A DNA stretch of 64,000 nt from Lysinibacillus halotolerans (GTDB taxonomy: Bacteria; Bacillota; Bacilli; Bacillales_A; Planococcaceae). The number at the start of each line of letters is the position of its first letter. Positions within the stretch are counted from its first letter, which is position 1. The position numbers were made by a program, and so were the translations under genes. This document shows positions 46,455 to 57,297 of the stretch, one piece after another. Location of the stretch: positions 1 to 64,000 of the forward strand of contig NZ_RHLQ01000006.1 of assembly GCF_003711845.1 (NCBI RefSeq), in the 5' to 3' direction. Below the pieces are notes generated by a model that made no database searches, was not told the DNA's origin, and was given only the letters and a program-made list of their open reading frames with translations.

Positions 46455-47024
46455 TTAATTTAAATTTGTGACATATTCCTCTAATTTTTTTTGATCAAGG
46501 GGACCAACAATATGGTGCTGAATTCGCCCTTCTGTATCAATCATAAAGGTGGAAGGGATTGTTAAAATTTGATATAGGTCATCTACCCCCTTCTCTTCCA
46601 TTAATAGAATGGGAAATGTTAGTTCATAACTGTTAACGAATTGTTGGACTCTTTTTACAGAATCCTTATTATACGTTATATTGATGCCGACGATTTCAAC
46701 GTTTTCTTGTTTTGCATATTGGTCATAATACTCTTGTAAATGGGGCATTTCAATTTTACAAGGTGGACACCATGTCGCCCAAAAATTTAAGACAACCTTT
46801 TTCCCTTTTAAATCAGACAATTTAAACGTATCACCAGATAAAGTCTTTAATGTGAAATCAGGTGCCAATTGTCCCTTTTCTAACCCTTCTTCTTCTAAGT
46901 CTATTTCATAACCGATGGCATTTTCATCAATTGCTTTACTTTTATCAACTTGATTTTTTATATACGTACTAAGCATGATAACAACGAGTGTCATAATGAT
47001 GATTAGACCAATTATTTTCTTCAT
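46455..47024 (-). CDS. TlpA/ResA-like membrane-anchored thiol-disulfide oxidoreductase
   Basis: A 189-aa thioredoxin-fold protein with an N-terminal membrane anchor (4-21) and the active site WATWCPPCK (Cys86/Cys89), preceded by APDFTLKTLSGDTFKLSDLK as in ResA. It faces the outside and reduces disulfides, in ResA's case for cytochrome c maturation; without res/ccs genes nearby its client is open. It sits inside the ftsEX-ctpB cluster, which is not its usual location in B. subtilis. Confidence 0.87.
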   Translation of the reverse strand: MKKIIGLIIIMTLVVIMLSTYIKNQVDKSKAIDENAIGYEIDLEEEGLEKGQLAPDFTLKTLSGDTFKLSDLKGKKVVLNFWATWCPPCKIEMPHLQEYYDQYAKQENVEIVGINITYNKDSVKRVQQFVNSYELTFPILLMEEKGVDDLYQILTIPSTFMIDTEGRIQHHIVGPLDQKKLEEYVTNLN

Positions 47025-47154
47025 AATCTACTCTCCAAAATATTATTAACGATATGTTTGTAAATGATGTAGAAGTTTACGATTCATTCTTCATTTATCC
47101 TTCATTAGAATAACACAGAACTGAAAAAGACCAAAAATTTGAAGTATCGACCGA

Positions 47155-47197
47155 AAAGAAAAGCAGACTTGTTGTGAACACACAACATCGTCTGCTT
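47155..47197 (-). terminator. Terminator of the LytM-type hydrolase gene
   Basis: AAGCAGAC..GTTGTG paired with CACAAC..GTCTGCTT around AACA, then TTCTTTTC on the minus strand. Confidence 0.75.
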
Positions 47198-47207
47198 GTT
47201 TAACTTT

Positions 47208-48545
47208 TTATAAAGGAATGTAGTTTAATGGGTTTACACTGCCAACACTTTGTCTTACCCAAGTTCCAATATGAATTTCAAAGTGTAAGTGTGGACCTGT
47301 TGATGCCCCAGTACTACCCATGGCAGCGATATGTTGACCTTTTGATACTTGAGTACCAACACTTACATGAATTGAACTTAAATGTGCATAAAGAGAAGTG
47401 AAAATTTGTCCATCAATGGAATGCGTAATCATAACAACATTACCATAAGTGGATAAAGGTGCTGCATAACTTACAACACCATCTGCTGCTGCTACGATTG
47501 GAGTCCCTGTACTATTGGATAAATCGATTCCGTAATGCATTTTACGTTCCCCTGTAATTGGGTGAATTCGAACGCCATATGGGCTACTGTATCGACCATT
47601 TGCAGGTTTTGTCCAATTTCCGGATGATACAGCTGGTGCTGAACCACTGTTACTACTTCCACTGTTGCTACTTCCGCTATTACTGCTTCCGCCGTTGCTA
47701 CTATTATTCTTTTTAGCATTTTCAGCTTCTTTTTTCTTTTGTAGCTCTTGTTGACGAGCAATCTCTAGTAGTCTTTTTTGTTCAGCAGCGATTTGAGCAT
47801 TGATCTCATCACTAATTTCAACCGCTTCTTCATAATGCTCTTCTAATTGTTGCTTCTCACTGGAAATTTGCGTTTGTTCTTGCTCAAGTTCTTTTACTAG
47901 TCTATCTTTCTCAGCTTTTTGAGAATCAAGGGAAGACTTTAAACTTTCTAGCCTTGATTTATTTGATTCTAATTCATCTTTCGTTTTTTCAACGGTTACC
48001 TTTTGTTGATCTAGCTTTTCCTGATCTTCTTTTTGCTCTTTAATAATTTGACGGTCTGCATCCATTAACGTATTAACTGCAGAGAAACGGTCAATGAAAT
48101 CTACGAAACTATTAGCACCTAATAAAACATCGATGTAACTAACAGAACCATTTGCTTGAAGTGCGCGTGCACGTTCTTCAAGTAGCTTGTCCCGTTGTTC
48201 GATTTTTTCTTCAAGGGCTTTTATTTCCTTTTTTAACGTTTCAATTTTCTCTGTTGCTTCTGTAATTTCAGTTTCAACAGCAGCAATTTCATTATCCGTT
48301 TTTGAGATTTCATTGTTTAAATTGGAAATTTGAGCAATCAATTGATTTTGCTTGTCCTCTAAAACATTAATTTCAGAAGATTTTTCATTAATTTGGCTTT
48401 TTAACTCATTTTTTTGGCTTTCAATTTCTGATTTTTCATTTTTTAACTCTGATAAACTTTCAGCATATGTAGCTGGCATTTGAATAGCAAATACTAATGC
48501 CACTGCTGAAGCAAATACTGGAAACGTCTTTTTTCTCATTTTCAC
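47208..48545 (-). CDS. Coiled-coil M23 (LytM) peptidoglycan hydrolase, EnvC-like
   Basis: A 445-aa exported hydrolase: signal peptide (cut after TYA, residue 28), a long coiled coil (about 30-270, E/K/Q-rich heptads), a Gly/Ser/Asn spacer of GSSNS repeats (about 280-305) and an M23 domain (about 320-445). The zinc ligands are present (MHYGIDLS and GPHLHFEIH), so unlike E. coli EnvC it should be catalytically active. The layout parallels FtsEX-gated enzymes (PcsB, CwlO), with coiled coil plus a hydrolase, and ftsE-ftsX lie directly upstream in the same direction. GTG 48545 has AAAGGAG 9 nt away; the ATG two codons on is possible. Confidence 0.9.
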   Translation of the reverse strand: MKMRKKTFPVFASAVALVFAIQMPATYAESLSELKNEKSEIESQKNELKSQINEKSSEINVLEDKQNQLIAQISNLNNEISKTDNEIAAVETEITEATEKIETLKKEIKALEEKIEQRDKLLEERARALQANGSVSYIDVLLGANSFVDFIDRFSAVNTLMDADRQIIKEQKEDQEKLDQQKVTVEKTKDELESNKSRLESLKSSLDSQKAEKDRLVKELEQEQTQISSEKQQLEEHYEEAVEISDEINAQIAAEQKRLLEIARQQELQKKKEAENAKKNNSSNGGSSNSGSSNSGSSNSGSAPAVSSGNWTKPANGRYSSPYGVRIHPITGERKMHYGIDLSNSTGTPIVAAADGVVSYAAPLSTYGNVVMITHSIDGQIFTSLYAHLSSIHVSVGTQVSKGQHIAAMGSTGASTGPHLHFEIHIGTWVRQSVGSVNPLNYIPL

Positions 48546-48609
48546 AAAAGATGACTCCTTTCAACTTAAATGCACATTATTCAACTTTTTTCGCCTATGT
48601 AATTGACCG

Positions 48610-49506
48610 TTAGATCTTTAAGAACTTTCTAACGGACATGAAACTTCCCCAAATTCCTATGAAAATACCAAGCACTAAAATTAATGCATTTACTTGATAT
48701 AGTAACGGTGTTACATCTAACAGTTGTACTAACTCACCGTGCAATCTAGGTTGTAATACGTTAAATACGTTATAATAAACAATTGATACAACAGCGATTG
48801 GAAGTATTGAACCTAATACTCCAAGCCACATTCCTTCTAAAACAAATGGAATTCTTACAAATGAATTTGTCGCACCTACTAGTTTCATAATTTCAATTTC
48901 GTCCTTGCGGGCAATAATCGTAATACGAATTGTATTTGAAATTAAGAAAATAGCTGTAAATAGTAAGCCTACAATTAATACTAGGCCAACATTTCTACTT
49001 GTATTTAAGAAGCTAAATAGTTTCTCTACTTTGCCCTCACCATACACAACTTCATATGTATTTTCCAAATCATCAATTTTCTTTGCAACTTTGGCAGTTT
49101 GTTGTGGATCTGTAGCTTTTACATATAGAACGTTTCGTAATGGATTACTTTGTTCGAATAAGCTTAAATCATCACCGAAGTCCTCTATTAATAGATTCAA
49201 TTCATTTTCTTTTGAGGAATACTGCACTTCTTTCACATCTGGTAAATTTTTTATTTCACTAATTAATTTATCTTCAGCTTGTTTTGCTTGATTTGGATCA
49301 TCAATTATGTCAATTAATACTTTTATTTCTACATCGTTTTCAATATCATCCGCTACTTTGTTTAAGTTCATCATGATGATTGTAAAAACACCAACTAAAA
49401 GTAATGTTACGGTTACAGCACTAATGGAAGCAAATGTCATCCAACCATTACGACTAAGTGTTTTAAAACTTTCTCGGAAGTGCCGTTTAATCGTTCTACC
49501 CTTCAT
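48610..49506 (-). CDS. ftsX: FtsX, membrane subunit of the FtsEX complex
   Basis: A 298-aa four-helix permease-like protein with the FtsX extracellular domain (about 45-165) that touches the coiled coil of the wall hydrolase, and the FtsX-core helices (TIRITIIARKDEIEIMKLVG). ATG 49506 is preceded by GGAGGTGATT; upstream in-frame codons lie inside ftsE. Its first 11 nt overlap ftsE. It drives activation of peptidoglycan hydrolysis using ATP hydrolysis by FtsE. Confidence 0.94.
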   Translation of the reverse strand: MKGRTIKRHFRESFKTLSRNGWMTFASISAVTVTLLLVGVFTIIMMNLNKVADDIENDVEIKVLIDIIDDPNQAKQAEDKLISEIKNLPDVKEVQYSSKENELNLLIEDFGDDLSLFEQSNPLRNVLYVKATDPQQTAKVAKKIDDLENTYEVVYGEGKVEKLFSFLNTSRNVGLVLIVGLLFTAIFLISNTIRITIIARKDEIEIMKLVGATNSFVRIPFVLEGMWLGVLGSILPIAVVSIVYYNVFNVLQPRLHGELVQLLDVTPLLYQVNALILVLGIFIGIWGSFMSVRKFLKI

Positions 49507-50182
49507 AACCGTAATCACCTCCGTCTACGTCACGGACGATTAAGCCGCCTTCTATTGCAATTACTCGTTTACGAATTGCATTTACAATTTCTCTGTTGTG
49601 AGTAGCCATCACAACTGTTGTTCCACGGGCATTAATTTCTTCAAAAATGTTCATAATTTCCCATGAAGTTTCAGGGTCTAAGTTTCCTGTAGGCTCGTCC
49701 GCAATAACAACTTTCGGCATGTTTACAATAGATCGTGCAATTGAGACACGTTGTTGTTCACCGCCGGAAAGTTCGTTTGGGAACATGCGAACTTTATGTT
49801 TTAGACCAACTAAATCTAATACATCCATTACTTGTTTACGAATGGTCTTTGGATGTTCTTCGATTACTTCAAGGGCAAACGCCACATTCTCATAAACATT
49901 TAATCTTGGTAACAATTTAAAGTCTTGGAATACAACACCAAGCTGCCGTCTTAAATATGGTACTTGTCGATTTTTTAAAGTTGTTAAATTTGTACCAGCG
50001 ATAATTACTTCACCGGATGTTGGTTTTTCTTCACGATACATCAATTTAATGAAAGTAGATTTTCCCGCACCGCTTGGTCCAACCACATAGACAAATTCAC
50101 CTTGTTTTATATCAACTGAAATTCCGTTAGCTGCGACAACACCATTCGGATATTTCTTCACGACGTTATTCATCTGTATCAT
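49496..50182 (-). CDS. ftsE: FtsE, ATPase of the FtsEX complex
   Basis: A 228-aa ABC ATPase: Walker A GPSGAGKST, Q-loop VVFQDFKLLP, signature LSGGEQQRVS, Walker B VVIADEPTGNLD, H-loop ATHN. ATG 50182 follows TAGGTGG. Start of the ftsE-ftsX-hydrolase run. The 320-nt gap upstream contains the yvlB terminator and otherwise AT-rich sequence without an ORF. Confidence 0.96.
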   Translation of the reverse strand: MIQMNNVVKKYPNGVVAANGISVDIKQGEFVYVVGPSGAGKSTFIKLMYREEKPTSGEVIIAGTNLTTLKNRQVPYLRRQLGVVFQDFKLLPRLNVYENVAFALEVIEEHPKTIRKQVMDVLDLVGLKHKVRMFPNELSGGEQQRVSIARSIVNMPKVVIADEPTGNLDPETSWEIMNIFEEINARGTTVVMATHNREIVNAIRKRVIAIEGGLIVRDVDGGDYGYEG

Positions 50183-50438
50183 TAATTAAACCACCTATAT
50201 TCATATTAAATTCATTATCTATTCATTCACACATTATCTATTATAGCATTCCTTTTCTTTATTTTTATTACATTTTCGTTTCATATTTAGAGTCCATCTA
50301 CCTATTTTAGTCAATATATTACATTTTTTTAGTATTTCCGAATTACTTTTTCTATCTTTTACAATTTCTTCATATTATTTTCTAACCTATCATCTTAAAA
50401 ATTGACAAAATTTTTATAGTTCTTTAGTAGAGTAAAAA

Positions 50439-50478
50439 AACCTAAAAATGTTAGATTATTGTCTAACACTTTTAGGTT
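50439..50478 (-). terminator. Terminator of yvlB
   Basis: A 17-bp stem with one mismatch (aacctaaaaatgttaga against its complement), 6-nt loop, seven A to the left giving a T-run on the minus strand. Confidence 0.85.
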
Positions 50479-50505
50479 GAAATGGAAATTTTTATTAATA
50501 TAGAT

Positions 50506-51711
50506 TTACTCAGCAATATATCGAACGATTATGCTTCCTGTACGAGATTCGCCAGATAGTTTTAAAATATTGGCATCTTCGATTAATTTCTCAAAATACA
50601 ATGTTTTAAGTAAAAATTGATCTTCTTCTGATCGAATGACTACATCAGAAAGGCCAACATCTGCTTTTCCAAAGTTAGTTGTTACTTGCCCATCAACAGA
50701 TATTGTTTTTGGTACATATAGCTCAACAGCTCCAGCTACTGTTTGTGCTTTTACTTTACGTGCATCTTTTGCATTTGTCGTTATAACTAGTGTACCGTTA
50801 ACCGACTCTGCTTCAACTTCTTTAAGTTCTCCATCGATATAAATACGTCCGTTTACTGTTTCCGTTTCTAAATCTTCTCCTATGACATCACGGAGTTCAA
50901 TGGATCCATTCCCTGTCTCAATTGACGCATGTTCAAAGGATGTATGATTTACTTTAATTGTCCCATTATACGTTTTTAACTTTATTAATTTTGCATCGAG
51001 GCTTTGAACTGTAACAGAACCATTTAATAAACGTACTAAAACTACGTCATATAGTTTCTCAGGTACAACTAAACGTAGAGAAACTTGAGACATTTTTGTC
51101 GAAACTGAGATCGTTAATTTCCCGTTTACTAGTTGAACTAATTGTTGTTCAAATTGTTCTTTTGTTTTTTCTTCATTATGATCATTCACAGATGTTTTTA
51201 CTTGGGCTTCTACTAAAAATTGATTATCTTCCGATTTGATGATATCGACTTTCCCATTCGGTATGTCTATTTCAACACCTTTTATTTCATCGGATTCATA
51301 AGCATAGGTTTTCATGAATTGTACCTTTTCTCCAAAAGGAAATTCGAAATCAAAGTCTTTTATTTTCGAAAACGTAGAATTCATCAGCCCAACTACCCGA
51401 TTACTAAATTGGGATAAATCTTGTTTTAAATCATTCATAAATTCATCCATTTTCTTATTTGTTTCTTTATTGTGAAATGCTTTGCCAAATATATCTTCAA
51501 ATCCTGTTTTTTTCGATTCTTCTTCTGTATGTTGGGAAGTTTCCTTTTGCTCTGAATCATTTGTCTTTTCCGTATTTGTCGTTAGAGGTACATTCGTTAC
51601 TTGTGTGGAATCCTTTTCTTTTGTTAACGCCTCAAGTAAAACAATCGCTTCTTCAGCGGAGATTGTTCCATTTTCAACTAATTTTAAAATGCGTTTACGT
51701 TCATTTTCCAT
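50506..51711 (-). CDS. yvlB: DUF4097 protein (YvlB-like)
   Basis: A 401-aa protein. Residues 1-30 form a SHOCT-like helix pair (ENERKRILKLVENGTISAEE), then a polar linker, and a C-terminal DUF4097 beta-helix (about 165-400) with repeating strands such as LLNGSVTVQSLDA, TYNGTIKVNH, GNGSIELRDV, VNGRIYIDG and VNGTLVITT. In B. subtilis yvlABCD is part of the envelope-stress response linked to LiaRS/PspC-like proteins. Here only yvlB is present and it follows uvrA by 90 nt. GGGAGG precedes the ATG. Confidence 0.87.
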   Translation of the reverse strand: MENERKRILKLVENGTISAEEAIVLLEALTKEKDSTQVTNVPLTTNTEKTNDSEQKETSQHTEEESKKTGFEDIFGKAFHNKETNKKMDEFMNDLKQDLSQFSNRVVGLMNSTFSKIKDFDFEFPFGEKVQFMKTYAYESDEIKGVEIDIPNGKVDIIKSEDNQFLVEAQVKTSVNDHNEEKTKEQFEQQLVQLVNGKLTISVSTKMSQVSLRLVVPEKLYDVVLVRLLNGSVTVQSLDAKLIKLKTYNGTIKVNHTSFEHASIETGNGSIELRDVIGEDLETETVNGRIYIDGELKEVEAESVNGTLVITTNAKDARKVKAQTVAGAVELYVPKTISVDGQVTTNFGKADVGLSDVVIRSEEDQFLLKTLYFEKLIEDANILKLSGESRTGSIIVRYIAE

Positions 51712-51803
51712 AAAAAAAGCCTCCCTCTACTTTGTATACTTAATATACGAAGAGGGTGGCTAAAAAGTTTCATTTCTCTTTTATGATAGACAATTGTCGA
51801 CGA

Positions 51804-54671
51804 TTATTTGTTAGAAGCTTCGGCTAAAAGAGTTTCCATCCGTTTTCTGTCTCTCTCTAATATAGGTTTTAAATATTGACCAGTATAGGATTTTTCATGA
51901 TTCGCTATTTCCTCTGGAGTGCCTGTAGCGATAATCGTACCGCCATTTTCTCCCCCTTCTGGTCCAAGGTCGATAATATAATCTGCTGTTTTAATAACAT
52001 CTAAATTATGTTCAATGACAAGAACGGTATCACCATTATCTACAAGTCTTTGTAATACTTTTAAAAGACGGGCTATATCATGGGCATGTAAACCCGTTGT
52101 TGGTTCATCTAAAATATAAAACGATTTTCCAGTGGATCGTCGATGTAATTCTGATGCCAATTTAACCCGTTGTGCCTCCCCGCCTGATAATGTAGTGGCA
52201 GGTTGTCCGAGTTTCATATAACCTAATCCTACATCAACGATCGTTTGTAGTTTTCTTTGAATTTTAGGGACATTTTCGAAAAATACAACCGCATCTTCAA
52301 TTGTCATATCTAGTAGTTCAGCAATATTTTTTTCTTTATAACGAACTTCTAAAGTTTCACGATTATATCGTTTCCCATGACAAACTTCACATGGAACATA
52401 GACGTCAGGTAAAAAATGCATTTCAATTTTAATAATGCCATCACCACGACATGCTTCACAGCGGCCACCTTTTACATTAAAACTGAAACGTCCCTTTTTA
52501 TAACCGCGAACCTTAGCTTCATTCGTTGAAGCGAATAAATCGCGAATATCATCAAATACACCTGTATACGTTGCGGGATTAGAACGAGGCGTACGACCGA
52601 TTGGCGATTGGTCAATATCTATTACTTTGTCTAAATGTTCGATTCCTGATATGTCTTTATGGGCACCTGGTTTTGAGCGGGCACGATTCAATTTTTGAGC
52701 AAGGGCTTTATATAAAATTTCATTAATTAATGTAGATTTTCCAGAACCTGATACACCCGTAACGGCAATGAATTGTCCTAGAGGAATATCAACACTTACA
52801 TTTTTTAAATTATTTTCTGTTGCCCCTTTAATCGTTAGTTTACGTCCATCCAATTTTCTTCGTTCAATCGGAAGGGGAATAAATTTGCTTCCGCTTAAAT
52901 ATTGTCCTGTAATCGATGAAGCGTTTTTCATCACTTCCAAAGGTGTTCCAGAAGCTACAATTTCTCCGCCGTGAACACCAGCACCAGGACCAACATCGAT
53001 TAGGTAATCAGCGGCTAACATCGTATCCTCATCATGTTCAACGACAATTAATGTATTACCTAAATCCCTCATTTCTTTCATTGTTGCGATAAGTCGGTCA
53101 TTATCTCGTTGATGGAGTCCGATTGAAGGTTCGTCCAAAATGTATAATACCCCTGTTAAACGTGAACCGATTTGTGTAGCAAGTCGAATTCGTTGCGCTT
53201 CTCCACCAGATAGTGTGCCAGCTGCCCTTGATAGCGTTAAATAATCTAACCCAACATTTATAAGGAAGCTCAATCGCTCAGTAATTTCACGGATGATTAA
53301 TCGGGCAATTTGCATTTCCTTTTCCGAAAGGTTTAATGTAGAGAAAAATTCATACATATCCCCAATCGAATGCTCGGTTGCTTCAGCAATGTGTAACCCT
53401 TCTACTTTTACAGCTAATGTTTCCGGCTTTAATCGATACCCTTTACACGTTGGACATGGTTGTTGGGTCATATATTTTTCCATTTGTTCCTTTACGTAAT
53501 CGGAAGTAGAATCACGGTAACGTCGTTCAATATTACGAATAACTCCTTCAAATTCTATTTCCTTATCATGGACACTGCCGTATTCACTTTCATAATGGAA
53601 ATGGATTTTTTCCTTCCCAGAACCATATAAAATTTTATCCATTTGGCTTTTCGGTATTTGTGACACCGGTACATCCATTGGGATACCATAGTGATCACAA
53701 ACGGCTTTTAAAAGTTGTGGGTAATATTGGGAACTTGTTGGCTCCCAAGCAGCAATCGCATGTTCTTCCAAAGTCTTTTCCCAATCAGGAATTAATAAAT
53801 CAAGATCTACCTCTTGTTTTGTTCCTAATCCGTCACAAGATGGGCAAGCGCCAAAGGGACTGTTAAATGAAAACATACGAGGCTCTAGTTCACCGATGGA
53901 AAAACCACACAACGGACAAGCATGATGTTCACTAAATAATAACTCTTCATGTTCCATCACATCCACTATCACTTTTCCATCAGCTAGTTTACATGCTGTT
54001 TCTAAAGAGTCACTTAAACGGGACGAAATCCCTTCTTTAATAACGATTCGATCGACTACTACTTCAATATTATGTTTTTTATTTTTATCTAGTTCAATCG
54101 AGTCGTCTAAATCCCGCATTTCTCCATCTATTCGAACACGAACAAACCCTTGTTTTTTCAAATCTTCAATTAGTTTAACATGGGTTCCCTTTCGACCCGA
54201 TACGATTGGTGCGAATAGCTGCATTTTCGTACGTTCTGGATATTCCAATAAGCGATCTACCATTTGTTCGATTGTTTGGGAAGCAATTTCAGTTCCGTGA
54301 TTTGGACAAATTGGTTTTCCAATTCGAGCAAATAGTAATCGTAAATAATCGTAAATTTCCGTAACCGTCCCTACTGTTGAACGTGGATTTCGACTAGTTG
54401 TCTTTTGGTCGATGGAAATAGCAGGTGATAACCCTTCAATTAAGTCAACGTCCGGCTTGTCCATTTGACCTAAAAATTGACGGGCATAGGCCGAAAGGGA
54501 TTCTACGTACCGGCGTTGCCCTTCAGCATAAATCGTATCGAATGCAAGGGACGATTTACCAGAACCAGATAACCCAGTTATTACAACTAGCTTATCTCGT
54601 GGTATCGTTACATTAACATTTTTCAAATTATTTGAACGTGCACCTTGTACAACAATTTCAGTATTTTTCAC
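51804..54671 (-). CDS. uvrA: Excinuclease ABC subunit A
   Basis: A 955-aa damage-recognition ATPase with two ABC modules (Walker [10 protein letters not shown] and GVSGSGKST; signatures [11 protein letters not shown] and [11 protein letters not shown]) and the zinc fingers (C-x2-C pairs in ACPLCGF...GACPSCDG and GRCEACRG...PCEVCHG). The GTG at 54671 follows GGGTGATC. The gap to uvrB is 6 nt. It loads UvrB onto damaged DNA. Confidence 0.97.
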   Translation of the reverse strand: MKNTEIVVQGARSNNLKNVNVTIPRDKLVVITGLSGSGKSSLAFDTIYAEGQRRYVESLSAYARQFLGQMDKPDVDLIEGLSPAISIDQKTTSRNPRSTVGTVTEIYDYLRLLFARIGKPICPNHGTEIASQTIEQMVDRLLEYPERTKMQLFAPIVSGRKGTHVKLIEDLKKQGFVRVRIDGEMRDLDDSIELDKNKKHNIEVVVDRIVIKEGISSRLSDSLETACKLADGKVIVDVMEHEELLFSEHHACPLCGFSIGELEPRMFSFNSPFGACPSCDGLGTKQEVDLDLLIPDWEKTLEEHAIAAWEPTSSQYYPQLLKAVCDHYGIPMDVPVSQIPKSQMDKILYGSGKEKIHFHYESEYGSVHDKEIEFEGVIRNIERRYRDSTSDYVKEQMEKYMTQQPCPTCKGYRLKPETLAVKVEGLHIAEATEHSIGDMYEFFSTLNLSEKEMQIARLIIREITERLSFLINVGLDYLTLSRAAGTLSGGEAQRIRLATQIGSRLTGVLYILDEPSIGLHQRDNDRLIATMKEMRDLGNTLIVVEHDEDTMLAADYLIDVGPGAGVHGGEIVASGTPLEVMKNASSITGQYLSGSKFIPLPIERRKLDGRKLTIKGATENNLKNVSVDIPLGQFIAVTGVSGSGKSTLINEILYKALAQKLNRARSKPGAHKDISGIEHLDKVIDIDQSPIGRTPRSNPATYTGVFDDIRDLFASTNEAKVRGYKKGRFSFNVKGGRCEACRGDGIIKIEMHFLPDVYVPCEVCHGKRYNRETLEVRYKEKNIAELLDMTIEDAVVFFENVPKIQRKLQTIVDVGLGYMKLGQPATTLSGGEAQRVKLASELHRRSTGKSFYILDEPTTGLHAHDIARLLKVLQRLVDNGDTVLVIEHNLDVIKTADYIIDLGPEGGENGGTIIATGTPEEIANHEKSYTGQYLKPILERDRKRMETLLAEASNK

Positions 54672-54677
54672 TATTGA

Positions 54678-56660
54678 TCACCCTTCCACCTTCAACTCAA
54701 ATATCGTATCTCTCAATTCTGCTGCACGTTCAAAATCAAGGGCTTTCGCAGCTTCCTTCATTTCTAATTCTAAAGATGCAATCAGTTTTTCGATTTCAGA
54801 TTTCGTCATTTTCTTACCTTTCGTTACTTTAGTAACGTAAGTTTCTTCCTCTTCTGCCGCTTGTGTAGCTCGAATTAATTCTGGTATTTTCTTCTGAATT
54901 GTTTTTGGTGTAATGCCATGCTCTTTGTTATATGCTTCTTGAATAGTTCGACGGCGTTTTGTTTCATCAATCGCTTTTTTCATCGAATCTGTTATATGAT
55001 CTGCATACATAATGACATGACCGTTAGCATTTCGAGCTGCACGACCAATTGTTTGAATTAATGATCGTTCAGAACGTAAAAAACCTTCCTTATCTGCATC
55101 CAATATAGCTACAAGGGATACTTCAGGAATATCTAGTCCTTCCCGCAATAGGTTGATTCCAACTAATACGTCATATGTTCCTTTTCGAAGTTCTCTTATT
55201 ATTTCGATTCGGTCTAGCGTTTTTACTTCTGAATGAAGATATTCTACTTTAATCCCCATTTCTTTAAAGTAATCTGTCAAATCTTCGGCCATTTTCTTTG
55301 TTAATGTCGTAACAAGTACTCGTTCTTGTCTTTTTGTTCGTTCGTTAATTTCATCGATTAAGTCATCGATTTGTCCTTCTATTGGACGTACATCGATTGT
55401 TGGATCTAATAATCCAGTTGGTCGTATAATTTGTTCTACCATTTCTGGTGTATGCTCTATCTCATATGGTCCAGGTGTGGCGGATACATAGATTGCTTGA
55501 TGAATATGTTGTTCAAATTCTTCAAATTTTAACGGTCTATTATCCAATGCAGAAGGTAAACGGAATCCATGCTCTACTAATACGTTTTTACGAGCTTGGT
55601 CTCCATTATACATTCCTCGTATTTGTGGCAATGTAACATGACTTTCATCAACTACTAATAAAAAATCTTTTGGGAAGTAATCAAGCAACGTATATGGTGT
55701 TGCCCCTGCTTCTCTCAACGTTAAGTGACGGGAGTAATTTTCAACTCCCGAACAAAAACCCATTTCCCGCATCATTTCTAAATCGTAATTTGTTCGTTGT
55801 TCAAGACGTTGCGCTTCAAGCAATTTATCTTCTGCTCGGAATTTGGCTAACTGTTGTTCAAGTTCCTTTTCAATATTTTCAATCGCCTTCCGCATCTTTT
55901 CTTCCCGGGTAACGAAGTGGGAAGCTGGGAAAATCGCTACATGTTCCCGGTCGCCTATAATTTCTCCTGTTAAAGCATCCACTTCTCGGATTCGCTCAAT
56001 CTCATCACCGAACAATTCAACTCGAATACATTTCTCATCCCGTGATGCTGGGAATATTTCGACCACGTCCCCACGAACACGGAACGTCCCACGGGTAAAG
56101 TTCACATCGTTTCTTTCATATTGAATATCTACTAATTTTCGTAGTAATTGATTACGTTCTATTTCCATTCCAGTTCGCAGTGAAACAACCATTTCACGAT
56201 ATTCCTCTGGATTCCCTAAACCATAAATACAGGAAACAGAAGCAATAATGATAACATCCTCTCTCTCAAATAATGAGGATGTTGCCGAGTGTCTTAATTT
56301 GTCAATTTCATCATTAATGCTTGAATCTTTTTCAATGTATGTATCGGTTTGTGGTACATACGCTTCTGGTTGATAATAATCGTAGTAACTAACAAAATAT
56401 TCTACCGCATTATTTGGGAAAAATTGTTTAAATTCACTATAAAGCTGACCTGCCAATGTTTTATTATGGGCAATGACGAGGGTTGGCTTCTTCACTTCTT
56501 TAATAACGTTAGAAATTGTAAATGTTTTCCCTGTACCAGTAGCCCCGAGTAATGTCTGATGTCTTTTGCCCTCTTTTATTCCTTTAACAAGTTCTACAAT
56601 AGCATTAGGCTGATCCCCACTCGGTTTATAGGCAGAATGCAATTCAAAAGTTTCGGTCAT
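54678..56660 (-). CDS. uvrB: Excinuclease ABC subunit B
   Basis: A 660-aa helicase-like subunit. Walker A GATGTGKT (about 40-47), the beta-hairpin [20 protein letters not shown], motif II VVDESH, motif [11 protein letters not shown], and the C-terminal UVR domain ([20 protein letters not shown]) that contacts UvrC. A LexA-like box lies 77 nt before the ATG. First gene of uvrB-uvrA. Confidence 0.97.
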   Translation of the reverse strand: MTETFELHSAYKPSGDQPNAIVELVKGIKEGKRHQTLLGATGTGKTFTISNVIKEVKKPTLVIAHNKTLAGQLYSEFKQFFPNNAVEYFVSYYDYYQPEAYVPQTDTYIEKDSSINDEIDKLRHSATSSLFEREDVIIIASVSCIYGLGNPEEYREMVVSLRTGMEIERNQLLRKLVDIQYERNDVNFTRGTFRVRGDVVEIFPASRDEKCIRVELFGDEIERIREVDALTGEIIGDREHVAIFPASHFVTREEKMRKAIENIEKELEQQLAKFRAEDKLLEAQRLEQRTNYDLEMMREMGFCSGVENYSRHLTLREAGATPYTLLDYFPKDFLLVVDESHVTLPQIRGMYNGDQARKNVLVEHGFRLPSALDNRPLKFEEFEQHIHQAIYVSATPGPYEIEHTPEMVEQIIRPTGLLDPTIDVRPIEGQIDDLIDEINERTKRQERVLVTTLTKKMAEDLTDYFKEMGIKVEYLHSEVKTLDRIEIIRELRKGTYDVLVGINLLREGLDIPEVSLVAILDADKEGFLRSERSLIQTIGRAARNANGHVIMYADHITDSMKKAIDETKRRRTIQEAYNKEHGITPKTIQKKIPELIRATQAAEEEETYVTKVTKGKKMTKSEIEKLIASLELEMKEAAKALDFERAAELRDTIFELKVEG

Positions 56661-56737
56661 TTATCGTTCGTCCTTTCCACCCAAATGTTCTATGAATAAA
56701 TTTTAGCATAACCAATCGAAAAATACGATTAATAAGC

Positions 56738-56749
56738 GAACGTACATTC
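56738..56749. promoter_or_regulatory. Candidate LexA (SOS) box upstream of uvrBA
   Basis: On the minus strand GAATGTACGTTC, one base off the core GAAC-N4-GTTC. Position upstream of uvrB fits SOS control of uvrBA as known in B. subtilis. Confidence 0.5.
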
Positions 56750-56821
56750 TTAAAAAGATTATTGATCATATATCTAATACTAATTTTTACCATAGATTGG
56801 ATTATTAAAACTTATAAAAGA

Positions 56822-56864
56822 AAAACGACGATCCATGTAAACATTTACTGCAAGGATCGACGCT
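56822..56864 (-). terminator. Terminator behind the IDEAL-domain gene
   Basis: CGTCGATCC/GGATCGTCG outer stem (one mismatch), inner perfect GTAAATGTTTAC dyad, then TTTTTC on the minus strand. Confidence 0.6.
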
Positions 56865-56940
56865 ATAATCTGCTTATAAATTTTTCTACTATTTCATCAA
56901 CGAAGACTGCTTTTTATATAAAAATATATAGGAAAACAAA

Positions 56941-57013
56941 TAAACCACCTTTAAGTTAATTGTCTACCCAAATGTTACATTCGGATTTAGACAACAACTC
57001 TTTAGGTGGCTTA
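56941..57013. repeat. Long imperfect inverted repeat
   Basis: A 35-nt arm (56941-56975) and a 37-nt arm (56977-57013) pair along most of their length, including CCACCT/AGGTGG and TTGTCTA/TAGACAA blocks. It lies 17 nt from the IDEAL-gene stop. There is no T-run, so it is not a plain terminator. The 370-nt gap upstream of uvrB contains this, the terminator at 56822-56864 and the uvrB promoter region. Confidence 0.65.
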
Positions 57014-57030
57014 TAAAACTTGGCATTATG

Positions 57031-57297
57031 TTACATTAATGTCTCTTGCGATTCGTCCAACTCTTGAGATTCTTGTAACTCATTAAGCTCTTTTGTATAA
57101 GTATAAAACGCGTCTTCATTTCTTTCATCTAATGCACTATCGATGAGATCTTTCAACTGTTCAATTCTTTGCAATCTTTGCATGCGGTTTAAAAACAAGT
57201 CCAAATAAATGTCATTCAATAATTTTTCAGATTCGTTTGCATGTTGATAGTGTCCAACTGCCTTAAGAAAATCTGTGTATGAATAATATTTATCCAT
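57031..57297 (-). CDS. IDEAL-domain protein
   Basis: An 88-aa acidic protein. The central stretch NDIYLDLFLNRMQRLQRIEQ followed by LIDSALDERNEDAFYTYTKE is the IDEAL domain, named for the IDxALDxRDxxxF-like motif and known from YpiB and other small Bacillales proteins. No biochemical function is known to me. The tail is Glu/Ser-rich. It is divergent from comK across a 336-nt regulatory gap. AATCGGGGTGATTATCG lies before the ATG (57297). Confidence 0.8.
   Translation of the reverse strand: MDKYYSYTDFLKAVGHYQHANESEKLLNDIYLDLFLNRMQRLQRIEQLKDLIDSALDERNEDAFYTYTKELNELQESQELDESQETLM

Noticed and set aside
47640-47700. Short tandem repeat as a possible variable-number locus
   Set aside because: It encodes the GSSNS spacer of the M23 protein; low-complexity linkers of this kind are common in wall hydrolases.
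48905-49291. 128-codon ORF antisense to ftsX
   Set aside because: Shadow of a conserved gene; no start signals.
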